Source: Arenibacter nanhaiticus | Lineage (GTDB): Bacteria > Bacteroidota > Bacteroidia > Flavobacteriales > Flavobacteriaceae | Reading direction: 5' to 3' | Length of the DNA: 64,000 nucleotides | Assembly (NCBI RefSeq): GCF_900141935.1 | Contig: NZ_FQYX01000006.1 | Location: 113,542 to 177,541 of the forward strand | In this document: positions 42,614-50,561 of the stretch, piece after piece | Numbering within the stretch: position 1 is the stretch's first letter | How the letters are laid out: each line of letters begins with the position of its first letter | Translations under genes and position numbers: made by a program | The notes under the pieces: model-generated | What the model was told of the DNA's origin: nothing | Seen by the model: the letters and a program-made list of their open reading frames with translations, nothing else | Database searches by the model: none

Positions 42614-43189
42614 TTACCGGTTTTTAAAATAGGCAAGTAGTTCTTGGATAGCTCTACCTCTATGACTTATTTTATTTTTGAGTGCAATAGGGAACTCGGC
42701 AAATGTTTTCTCGTATCCGAGAGGCTTAAAAATGGGGTCGTAGCCAAAGCCCCCTACGCCATGTCGTTGGTGTGTAATCTCGCCTTCTACAATGCCTTGG
42801 AAAAGTAATTCCTGTCCGTTTATATGTAAGGCAATGACGGTTTTAAAATGTGCGTTCCTGTTGGTGCTGTTTTTCAGTTCCTCTAATAGCTTCGTTATAT
42901 TGTCTTCCGAGCTTTTCTGTTCTCCCGCATAACGTGCAGAATATACTCCTGGCGCTCCGTTTAAGGCGTCTACTAATAGTCCGGTGTCGTCTGCAAAACA
43001 AGGGTAGCCGTAATTTTTGGTTACAAATTTAGCCTTTAAGATAGCATTGCCCTCTAAGTCTTCCGCGGTTTCTGGGATCTCTTCCGTGCATCCAATGTCC
43101 GTAAGTGATAGTAGTTCTATGTCATTAGGGAGTAGGAGCTGTACCTCTTTGAGCTTGTTGTTATTATGGGTAGCGAATACTAGTTGCAT
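42614..43189 (-). CDS. rdgB: Non-canonical purine NTP pyrophosphatase (RdgB/HAM1)
   Basis: Hydrolyses dITP, ITP and XTP to monophosphates and so keeps deaminated purines out of DNA and RNA. The 191-residue protein has the family N-terminus (LVFATHNNNKLKEVQLLL), the active-site block CFADDTGLLVDALNGAPGVYSARYA, and the C-terminal GVGGFGYDPIFKP and KNKISHRGRA. It heads a two-gene unit with the DUF4337 gene. Confidence 0.95.
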   Translation of the reverse strand: MQLVFATHNNNKLKEVQLLLPNDIELLSLTDIGCTEEIPETAEDLEGNAILKAKFVTKNYGYPCFADDTGLLVDALNGAPGVYSARYAGEQKSSEDNITKLLEELKNSTNRNAHFKTVIALHINGQELLFQGIVEGEITHQRHGVGGFGYDPIFKPLGYEKTFAEFPIALKNKISHRGRAIQELLAYFKNR

Positions 43190-43303
43190 GGCGTTAAAGG
43201 TCTCTGTTAAAGTGTTTTTGCGGTGAATTTAAAAAATCTTTTGGGATTAATAGTTCAAGAGGGCTGAAAAGTGTTAAATTTATTGTTTTGTTATTCTTGT
43301 TAT

Positions 43304-43756
43304 ATGAAAGTGAAAATACCTCCAGTGGGAGTGGCGGTTGTGTTTGCCCTATTGATGTACTTGCTTGCAATGGTGTTGCCTGTGGGAGATTTTGAGTTTT
43401 TCGGAAGAAATTATCTGATTTTAATATTGGTATTCATGGCTGTTTTAATAGCCTTTGTTTCTTTGTTTCAATTTGTTAAATTTAAAACATCTATTGATCC
43501 CTTACATCCTGGCAAAGCATCTCGGTTGATAACGACTGGATTGTATAGTTATTCTCGAAACCCAATGTACTTGGCTTTATTGCTGCTGTTGTTAGCTTGG
43601 GGATTGTGGTTGGGAAATGCCTTTAATACCCTGCTGGCTGCTGGCTTTGTTTATTTTATAAATGCGTATCAAATCCTGCCAGAAGAAGAAGCCTTGTTGA
43701 AAAAATTCGGTAAGGACTACCAAAAATACTGTTTGGCTGTAAGACGTTGGTTTTAG
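43304..43756 (+). CDS. Isoprenylcysteine-methyltransferase-like membrane protein (PEMT/ICMT type)
   Basis: A 150-residue membrane protein with four predicted helices, starting at the ATG at 43304 (MKVKIPPVGVAVVF); an in-frame upstream GTG-type start at 43271 is less likely. The SAM-binding end is well conserved: TGLYSYSRNPMYLALLLLLLAW here spans about residues 78-99, and the C-terminus shows PEEEALLKKFGKDYQKY with the catalytic Glu pair. Proteins of this small family methylate lipids or small molecules; the substrate is not known. Confidence 0.85.
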   Translation: MKVKIPPVGVAVVFALLMYLLAMVLPVGDFEFFGRNYLILILVFMAVLIAFVSLFQFVKFKTSIDPLHPGKASRLITTGLYSYSRNPMYLALLLLLLAWGLWLGNAFNTLLAAGFVYFINAYQILPEEEALLKKFGKDYQKYCLAVRRWF

Positions 43757-43859
43757 AAATGATAGGGATATTACGGATAGGGTATTGAAAATAGAAGCAG
43801 CTTTTAAATTTTAATATTAGCTTTATAGCTTATAATTGAATATATTAGTCTTTTAGCTT

Positions 43860-44477
43860 ATGAAAGTAATCGCAATACTTACCGGGGATATTGTCAATTC
43901 TGAACAATCAGAGGTGATTCAGTGGATGACGATGTTAAAGAAGCGTCTAAATCAATTGGGGACAACACCCGTAGATTGGGAGATTTATAGAGGCGATGAG
44001 TTTCAAATTAGAACAAGTCCTGAAAACGCTTTAAAAATTGCCATTGAAATTAAAGCATTGATAAAAACAGTGAAAAAGCTCGATGTTCGTATAGGGATCG
44101 GGATCGGTGAAGAGAATTTTGAAGGGAGTAGTGTTAGTCAGTCCAACGGAAAAGCTCATCAGCGTTCGGGTAGGGTTTTTGAAACCTTAAAAAAGCAAAA
44201 ATTAAATTTAGCGATTTCTACAGGCGATTCACAAAAAGATAAGGCCTTAAATCTTGTATTGCGGTTAGCGCTCGATTTTATGGACAATTGGTCTGTCGTC
44301 ACGGCAGAGGTAGTGCGTTTGGCTTTAGAACAACCTGATGTTTCCCAGCAAGAATGGGCAGATTACTTAAAGGTACAGCAATCTGCCGTAAGCCAACGTT
44401 TAAAAAGGGCGAGAATGGAGCTTGTTATGGAGGTGCTTGATTTTTACAAGGAGACAATCAAGGATTTGGATACATGA
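43860..44477 (+). CDS. SatD-like protein with cyclase-like N-terminus and helix-turn-helix C-terminus
   Basis: A 205-residue protein resembling the SatD family (PF16264). Residues 1-85 follow the class III nucleotide-cyclase order: LTGDIVNS with Asp10 where cyclases bind metal, IYRGDEFQ with Asp46 in a GGDEF-like hairpin, and VRIGIGIGE matching the later strand. Residues about 155-195 form a helix-turn-helix (SQQEWADYLKVQQSAVSQRLKRAR). The stop overlaps the next start in ATGA, so it is coupled to a DUF3307 membrane protein. Whether it makes or only senses a nucleotide is unknown. Confidence 0.75.
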   Translation: MKVIAILTGDIVNSEQSEVIQWMTMLKKRLNQLGTTPVDWEIYRGDEFQIRTSPENALKIAIEIKALIKTVKKLDVRIGIGIGEENFEGSSVSQSNGKAHQRSGRVFETLKKQKLNLAISTGDSQKDKALNLVLRLALDFMDNWSVVTAEVVRLALEQPDVSQQEWADYLKVQQSAVSQRLKRARMELVMEVLDFYKETIKDLDT

Positions 44478-45178
44478 TACTATTTACAAAACTCTTTTTG
44501 GCGCATCTGATAGGTGATTTTCTACTGCAACCAACACGATGGGTCATTCATAAAGAGGCCCATAAAATAAGATCCAAATATCTATACTTGCATATATTAG
44601 TACATTTTGTGCTAACGATGATTTTGCTCTGGAACCTTAGCTTGTGGTTTTGGGTTGTATTGTTAATTCTGTCCCATTACCTTATAGACGTAGCTAAGCT
44701 CTATATTAATCCATGGTTTAAAAATAAAAGTATTCCCTTTTTTATAGATCAATTTTTACATCTTTTGGTTATTTATGCCTGCGCGTATACCACCGATGTG
44801 GTAACCCATACATTGACCTTAGTGCAGCAAATAGACTGGTCTTTGGTTACTGCAATTGTTTTTGTGGGATTTCCATCGTCAATAATAATGACAAAGTTAT
44901 TGGAGGGGATGGCTAATAAGATAGCATTGGATCATAAATCCTTGCCTAATGCCGGAAAATATATTGGAATAATAGAGCGATTGTTTGTGTTTGTTTTTAT
45001 GATCATGGGAAGATGGGAGGTAATTGGGTTGCTGATAACGGCAAAATCGGTGTTTAGGTTTAATGATTTAAAAGAAAGTAATTCGCGAAAACTAACAGAA
45101 TACATATTGATAGGGACTTTATTGAGTTTCGGTTTGGCCATCATAGCGGGAATTATCTATAAAGGCGGGTTGTTATAA
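44474..45178 (+). CDS. DUF3307 membrane protein
   Basis: A 234-residue inner-membrane protein with about six helices. The DUF3307 core is at the N-terminus: FLAHLIGDFLLQPTRWVIHKE, LHILVHFVLTMILLW and LLILSHYLIDVAKLY, with histidines and aspartates inside the membrane segments (HLIGDF, SHYLID) that look catalytic or metal-binding. It overlaps the SatD-like gene by four bases. The pair recurs as a SatD/DUF3307 unit in other bacteria as far as I recall; its function is not established. Confidence 0.82.
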   Translation: MILFTKLFLAHLIGDFLLQPTRWVIHKEAHKIRSKYLYLHILVHFVLTMILLWNLSLWFWVVLLILSHYLIDVAKLYINPWFKNKSIPFFIDQFLHLLVIYACAYTTDVVTHTLTLVQQIDWSLVTAIVFVGFPSSIIMTKLLEGMANKIALDHKSLPNAGKYIGIIERLFVFVFMIMGRWEVIGLLITAKSVFRFNDLKESNSRKLTEYILIGTLLSFGLAIIAGIIYKGGLL

Positions 45179-45396
45179 ACGAATTTTAAGTTAGAGGATG
45201 CTAATTGCCTAGTTTTTTGGTAGAGTATGTTTTGATGGTTGCGTTCGTTTTTGTCAAATTGATAATATTTTGGCTTTTAAAAAAACAATAATGCATTAAC
45301 AAGGGTTTTTGTGTTGTCGGAAAGTTACTTTTATGACCAAAGATGGGATTTGCAAATAATTAATTTATATTTTTGCGTCTAAATTTTTCAGAATAA

Positions 45397-47289
45397 ATGG
45401 TTCAGGCAGGAAGAAAATATGTTTTTGATTTTGACAGTACATTGACTAGGGTAGAAGCCCTAGATGTGTTAGCGGAAATCACCCTTAATGGAAATTCTAA
45501 TAAAGAAGAGATTATTCGTGAAATTCAGGAAATCACCAATCTAGGGATAGATGGGGATATTTCCTTTACGGAATCTTTGGAAAGAAGAATAAAGTTGTTG
45601 AATGCTCATAAGAGTGATTTGGAGGTGTTGGTAGATCAGCTACGTGATAAAATATCCAGATCTATCGAGTCTAACAAAGAGTTTTTTGAGGCTTATTCTG
45701 ATGATATCTATGTGATATCTTGTGGGTTTAAGGAGTTTATAGATCCAATCGTAAAAGAATATAACATTCCAGAGCACAGAGTGTATGCAAATACCTTTAA
45801 GTTTGATGAGGATGGAAAAATCATTGGTTTTGATGAAGCTAATGTTTTGGCTACCCATAACGGGAAAATAGCTTGTTTAAAAAATCTTGACCTAGAGGGA
45901 GAGGTACAGGTTATTGGCGATGGGTATAGTGATTATGTAATGCGTGAAGCAGGTATAGCGGATAAGTTTTTTGCCTATACAGAAAATGTACATAGAGAAA
46001 AGGCTGCGAAAAACGCAGATTATATTACACCTAACTTAGATGAATTTTTATTTGTGAATAAATTGCCTAGAAAAATATCGTATCCAAAGAATAGAATTAA
46101 GATCCTCCTTTTGGAAAATGTGCATTCAGATGCATTTGAAAACCTATCCAAAGAAGGTTTTTCTGTAGAATTATTAAAAAGCAGTCTTCCAGAAGAAGAA
46201 CTGATAGAGAAAGTTAAAGGAGTTCACGTTTTGGGAATACGTTCCAAGACCCAAGTGACTCAAAAGGTACTGGATGCGGCAGATAAGTTAATGGCTGTTG
46301 GTGCTTTTTGTATCGGAACTACTCAAATTGATCTTGAAGCTTGTAAGAAAAAAGGAGTGGTAGTATTTAATGCTCCTTATAGCAATACTAGATCTGTAGT
46401 AGAGCTTGCTATTGGCGAAATTATTATGCTGATGAGAAGTATTTTTCCAAGAAGTACCGAAATTCATGGTGGGCAATGGAACAAAACCGCAGCAAACTCT
46501 AAAGAAGTTCGTGGTAAAAACCTTGGAATCGTAGGATACGGGAATATTGGGAAACAGTTATCTGTATTGGCAGAGGCTATCGGGATGAGAGTATATTACT
46601 ATGATGTTGCCGATCAGTTGGCCTTAGGAAATGCTATTAAATGCAATACTTTAGAAGATCTGTTGAATGTTTCTGATGTGGTTACTCTTCATATCGATGA
46701 TAGTAAAACTAACAAAAACTTTATAGGTGAGCGCGAAATAAACCAAATGAAAGACGGAGCTATGTTGGTGAATCTTTCTAGAGGGTTTATAGTAGATATC
46801 GAAGCCTTGGTAAAAGCCTTGAAAAGTGGTAAAATTGCCGGTGCTGCTATCGATGTTTTTCCTGAAGAGCCAGGAAGTAATGGGGATTTCCATACAGAAC
46901 TCCAAGGCTTGCAGAATGTGATTTTAACTCCCCATATTGGAGGAAGTACCGAAGAGGCGCAACGTGATATCGCCGATTTTGTACCGAACAAAATAATGGA
47001 TTACATCAACTCGGGAAATACAGTAGATGCCGTAAATTTTCCCAATATAAGATTGCCAAAGCAAAACACCTCGCATCGTTTTTTGCACATCCATAAAAAC
47101 GTGCCTGGCATTATGGCGAAAATTAACAAGGTGTTGGCGCGTTATGATATGAATATCACTGGTCAATACCTTTCAACTGATAACGAAGTAGGCTATGTTA
47201 TTTCGGATCTGGATAAAGAGTATAATAAAGAAGTTATTAAAGAGCTTAAGAAGATAGACAATACTATAAAATTTAGAGTATTGTATTAA
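45397..47289 (+). CDS. serA: SerB-SerA fusion: phosphoserine phosphatase-like HAD domain plus phosphoglycerate dehydrogenase
   Basis: A 630-residue fusion of two serine-pathway enzymes. Residues 1-220 are a HAD phosphatase of the SerB type: DFDSTLT (nucleophile Asp11, Asp13), Ser108 in VISCGF, and GDGYSD (174-179). Residues about 232-545 are D-3-phosphoglycerate dehydrogenase with GIVGYGNIGKQL (377-388), the catalytic-loop NLSRGF and LTPHIGGSTEEAQ with the active-site His. Residues about 555-630 are an ACT regulatory domain (VPGIMAKINKVLARYDMNI), which usually binds serine. The PSP part carries all its motifs, so it is probably active. serC is not adjacent. Confidence 0.93.
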   Translation: MVQAGRKYVFDFDSTLTRVEALDVLAEITLNGNSNKEEIIREIQEITNLGIDGDISFTESLERRIKLLNAHKSDLEVLVDQLRDKISRSIESNKEFFEAYSDDIYVISCGFKEFIDPIVKEYNIPEHRVYANTFKFDEDGKIIGFDEANVLATHNGKIACLKNLDLEGEVQVIGDGYSDYVMREAGIADKFFAYTENVHREKAAKNADYITPNLDEFLFVNKLPRKISYPKNRIKILLLENVHSDAFENLSKEGFSVELLKSSLPEEELIEKVKGVHVLGIRSKTQVTQKVLDAADKLMAVGAFCIGTTQIDLEACKKKGVVVFNAPYSNTRSVVELAIGEIIMLMRSIFPRSTEIHGGQWNKTAANSKEVRGKNLGIVGYGNIGKQLSVLAEAIGMRVYYYDVADQLALGNAIKCNTLEDLLNVSDVVTLHIDDSKTNKNFIGEREINQMKDGAMLVNLSRGFIVDIEALVKALKSGKIAGAAIDVFPEEPGSNGDFHTELQGLQNVILTPHIGGSTEEAQRDIADFVPNKIMDYINSGNTVDAVNFPNIRLPKQNTSHRFLHIHKNVPGIMAKINKVLARYDMNITGQYLSTDNEVGYVISDLDKEYNKEVIKELKKIDNTIKFRVLY

Positions 47290-47345
47290 TTAGTGAGGTC
47301 AGGAGTTTAAGGCTTCTAAACTTTTCTTTAAAATATATAGTAGGT

Positions 47346-47388
47346 TGCTGCCCCGTCTGTTTACAGCGGGGTAGTTTGTTTTTAAAAA
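47346..47388 (+). terminator. Terminator after serA
   Basis: CTGCCCCG pairs with CGGGGTAG (one G-U pair) and is followed by a T-rich stretch. Confidence 0.65.
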
Positions 47389-47475
47389 GATATTTTTTCT
47401 AGAGTTATCAGCTGGCAGGGTGTTTTTCTTTATAGCCAACTTTGTGGCGGCATAACTGAAGTGGCGAGTTTTTTT

Positions 47476-47556
47476 GCGTTAGGGATCGCAGCGGCATCCC
47501 CGCAGCAATGCAAGGGATATAGCGAAGAGCCCGCCCGACAAAGGAGGGAACGCCCC
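47476..47556 (-). repeat. Dispersed hairpin repeat, copy D (CCC/GGG-stem subtype)
   Basis: The minus strand begins GGGGCGTTCCCTCCTTTG and ends GCGATCCCTAACGC. It matches copy A closely (TCGGGCGGGC, CTATATCCC, GCTGCGGGGATGCCGC). It lies between serA and rlmH, at the 3' end of both convergent genes. Together with the serA terminator it accounts for the 346-base gap. Confidence 0.82.
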
Positions 47557-47635
47557 AATTATAATATCAATAATGGATCGTAAGGGGGTAGGAGTGAAGC
47601 TATTTTGTTTTTAAGGAAAGCTGTGTGCATCATCC

Positions 47636-48109
47636 TTATTGGTGGTGATAAGGCTCGTTCCTTAAGATCGTAAACCCTCGGTATAGCTGCTCTATCATGA
47701 ATAATCGTACCATTTGGTGGGAAAAAGTCATTTTTGATAAACTTATTTTTCCGCTGGCCTTTTCGTAAACGGCATCGCTAAAACCGTAAGGTCCGCCAAT
47801 AACAAAAACCAATTGCTTTAACCCGGTATTCATCTTCTTTTGAAGGTATTTTGAAAACTCCATAGAGCTGTGCTGTTTACCGTTTTCATCCAACAAAATC
47901 ATTTGGTCCGTAGGGTTTAAACGATTTAATATAGCAGCGCCCTCTTTCTCCTTTTGTTGACTTTCAGAGAGGTTTTTGGTGTTTTTTATGTCCGGAATAA
48001 TTTCTAGCTCAAATTTTATATAATGGCGAAGTCTGTTTTGATATTCATCCATTAAATGCTGCAATTGTTTGCTATCTGTCTTTCCTAATGCAAGTAACTT
48101 TATGGTCAT
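47636..48109 (-). CDS. rlmH: 23S rRNA pseudouridine-1915 N3-methyltransferase
   Basis: A 157-residue SPOUT methyltransferase of the RlmH family that methylates pseudouridine 1915 in helix 69 of 23S rRNA. The knot region is complete: LVFVIGGPYGFSDAVYEKA, KISLSKMTFSHQMVRLFMIEQLYRG and the invariant C-terminal ILRNEPYHHQ. A TATCTTTG box at 48114-48121 (minus strand) just before the start suggests a nearly leaderless transcript or an upstream promoter. Confidence 0.96.
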   Translation of the reverse strand: MTIKLLALGKTDSKQLQHLMDEYQNRLRHYIKFELEIIPDIKNTKNLSESQQKEKEGAAILNRLNPTDQMILLDENGKQHSSMEFSKYLQKKMNTGLKQLVFVIGGPYGFSDAVYEKASGKISLSKMTFSHQMVRLFMIEQLYRGFTILRNEPYHHQ

Positions 48110-48288
48110 GCCGCAAAGATAATTTACAATTTTTAATCTAGATAGATATCTTTGGCAAACTTCAGTTCCTATATTTGGGACTATGGGTTTGTAGGCCTCT
48201 TATCTATAAAAGGTATTGGTAATTGAGGTCTATAATAAGGGAATATCTAAATAACATTTTAGTAAATTAGCATTGTAAAAATAAAAAC

Positions 48289-49146
48289 ATGATTTCAGAA
48301 GCACAATTTAAAACCGAACTGGATCTTATTATAAAAAATGCCATCCGTGAAGATGTTGGGGATGGTGACCATAGCTCTCTAGCCTGTATTCCGAGCACAG
48401 CTACTGGGAGGGCAAAGCTTTTGGTGAAGGATAATGGTATCATCGCGGGGGTAGCCTTTGCAAGACAGGTATTTGAATATGTAGACAGTACCTTGGAGAT
48501 AGAAACCTTGATGAATGATGGCGATAAAGTGAAATTTGGCGATGTCGTTTTTTATGTCAGTGGTAGTTCTCAAAGTATCTTAAAAGCAGAAAGGCTAGTG
48601 CTTAACGCTATGCAGCGCATGAGCGCCATTGCAACAAAGACTAATTACTATGTAAAGTTATTGGATGGTACCAAAACTAAAATTTTGGATACTCGAAAAA
48701 CAACGCCTGGAATCAGAGCAATAGAAAAGTGGGCCGTAAAAATTGGAGGTGGAGAAAACCATCGGTTTGCTCTTTATGATATGATTATGTTAAAAGATAA
48801 TCACATTGATTTTGCAGGAGGGATCACAAAGGCTATAGAGAAAACCCAGGAATACCTGAAAACCGCCAAAAAGGATTTGAAGATTATAGTGGAGGCAAGG
48901 GATTTAAACGAGGTTAAAATAATTTTACAATCCCCGGGTATATACAGAATTCTTCTGGACAACTTTAATTATGAAGACACTAAAAAGGCCGTTCAGTTGA
49001 TCGGTGATACGTGTTTGTCCGAATCCTCGGGGGGAATCACAGAAAATACCATTCGGAAATATGCGGAATGCGGGGTTGATTTTATTTCATCAGGGGCGCT
49101 GACACACTCTATTTATAATATGGACCTGAGCCTAAAAGCGGTTTAA
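48289..49146 (+). CDS. nadC: Nicotinate-nucleotide pyrophosphorylase (quinolinate phosphoribosyltransferase)
   Basis: Converts quinolinate and PRPP to nicotinate mononucleotide in de novo NAD synthesis. The 285-residue protein carries the QPRTase motifs: NAIREDVGDGDHSS, DTRKTTPGIRAIEKWAVKIGG (here about residues 137-157), NHRFALYDMIMLKDNHI and VEARDLNEV. It is followed at once by a YihY-family gene. nadA and nadB are not in the window. Confidence 0.95.
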   Translation: MISEAQFKTELDLIIKNAIREDVGDGDHSSLACIPSTATGRAKLLVKDNGIIAGVAFARQVFEYVDSTLEIETLMNDGDKVKFGDVVFYVSGSSQSILKAERLVLNAMQRMSAIATKTNYYVKLLDGTKTKILDTRKTTPGIRAIEKWAVKIGGGENHRFALYDMIMLKDNHIDFAGGITKAIEKTQEYLKTAKKDLKIIVEARDLNEVKIILQSPGIYRILLDNFNYEDTKKAVQLIGDTCLSESSGGITENTIRKYAECGVDFISSGALTHSIYNMDLSLKAV

Positions 49147-50124
49147 ATGTCGGCAGAAATAGAAAAAGAACTCGCTAAGATTCCCGTATTGAACAGCGTG
49201 GTGAAGTTGCTGAAGCAATTTAAACTACCTGCCTTTGAGGGACTGTCTTTTTACGATCTTATGGAAATGTATGTTCTGGGAATCGTAAAGGGTGCCGTGT
49301 CTTCTCGGGCCAGTGCTATCGCCTTCAGTCTTTTTCTGGCCTTGTTTCCGCTCTTGATTTTTTTAGTAACCCTGATTCCGTTTATAATTCCTTACCTAAC
49401 TTCGGAATTCGCCAACTTTGATGCTGAGTTTTTAGAGTTTTTGGAGTCCTTTTTGCCACGGGCAACAGGAGATTTCTTTAGTGAGATTTACATGCAGATA
49501 AAGGCACAGGAAAGGGGCGATGTCTTGTCCTCGGCCCTAGCGTTTATAACCTCTATATTTTTAATGGCCAACGGTGTAAATGCTATTTTTGGCGGCTTTG
49601 AGAATTCGTATCACGTGAGTCTTACACGTAATGTTTTTAGACAATATATCTATGCCTTGTTGATAGGGATATTGTTGTCTGTTCTTATCTTGTTGGGGGC
49701 TGTGGTGTTTGTTTATTTTGAGGCCTTTGTTCTTGGAGGGTTGAGCAGTTTAACCACCGGAGCACATCAAGAACAAATAGACCTGGTGTTTGCCCAGACG
49801 GGGAAGATTGTTTTCTTGGGGTTTCTGACCTATTTAATAACTGCTATATTGTACTATTTTGGTACTAAGGAAGGTAGGCAAACCAAGTTTTTTTCTGCCG
49901 GTGCGCTAATGACTACGATCTTATTTATGCTTACCTCGTACCTCTTTGGGGTGTATGTAGAGAAGTTTGCTAGGTATAACGAGTTGTACGGTGCTTTGGC
50001 CGGACTATTGATATTACTGGTGTTTATATGGTTGAACGCTAATATTTTGTTGCTTGGATTTGAATTGAACGCCTCCTTGAATTCTCTGAGAAAAAATTTA
50101 AAAAATTACAATGGAAAAGAGTAG
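49147..50124 (+). CDS. YihY/BrkB-family inner-membrane protein
   Basis: A 325-residue membrane protein with six predicted helices and the family landmarks SSRASAIAFSLFLALFPLLIF, NGVNAIFGGFENSYHV, and YNELYGALAGLLILLVFIWLNA near the C-terminus (segments given here in part). It begins with the base after the nadC stop and overlaps the DUF2147 gene by 14 bases, so nadC, this gene, the DUF2147 gene and priA form one tight run. YihY proteins are implicated in envelope integrity; a precise activity is not known. Confidence 0.88.
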   Translation: MSAEIEKELAKIPVLNSVVKLLKQFKLPAFEGLSFYDLMEMYVLGIVKGAVSSRASAIAFSLFLALFPLLIFLVTLIPFIIPYLTSEFANFDAEFLEFLESFLPRATGDFFSEIYMQIKAQERGDVLSSALAFITSIFLMANGVNAIFGGFENSYHVSLTRNVFRQYIYALLIGILLSVLILLGAVVFVYFEAFVLGGLSSLTTGAHQEQIDLVFAQTGKIVFLGFLTYLITAILYYFGTKEGRQTKFFSAGALMTTILFMLTSYLFGVYVEKFARYNELYGALAGLLILLVFIWLNANILLLGFELNASLNSLRKNLKNYNGKE

Positions 50125-50548
50125 GTTGATTTTATATGGATTGATGGTTTTATTGGCGTGGCCTTCCTATGCTCAAAATGTTTTTGGGACTTGGAAGACT
50201 ATAGACGATAGAACGGGGAACCCTAAGGCAATTATAAATATTTATAAGGAAGACGGACTTATGCATGGTCAGGTTGTTGAAATTTTGGAAGAGGGAAGAG
50301 AAGGTGCCGTATGCACGAAATGTGAAGGAGAAAGGCAGGGAGAGCCTATATTGGGCATGAAAATTATCGAGGGACTGGAGAAGAACGAAAAGGGAGAATG
50401 GAAAGGGGCGACTTTGTTTGATCCGGAACAAGCGATGACCTTTAGATGTAAGATATGGTTGAATCCCGAGAATCCCGACGAACTTAAAGTAAGAGGCTAT
50501 TTGGCATTTATGTATCGTACCCAAACCTGGATTAGAGTCGGCGGATAG
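50111..50548 (+). CDS. DUF2147-family secreted protein
   Basis: A 145-residue exported protein, signal peptide ending SYAQ. The mature part is a compact beta-barrel of the DUF2147 type: FGTWKTIDDRTGNPKAIINI at the start, a CTKC pair (Cys69, Cys72 by approximate count), and KVRGYLAFMYRTQTW at the end. The family is common in Gram-negative bacteria and sits in the periplasm. No enzymatic residues are known. Confidence 0.87.
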   Translation: MEKSRLILYGLMVLLAWPSYAQNVFGTWKTIDDRTGNPKAIINIYKEDGLMHGQVVEILEEGREGAVCTKCEGERQGEPILGMKIIEGLEKNEKGEWKGATLFDPEQAMTFRCKIWLNPENPDELKVRGYLAFMYRTQTWIRVGG

Positions 50549-50561
50549 AAGAAAAAAGATT

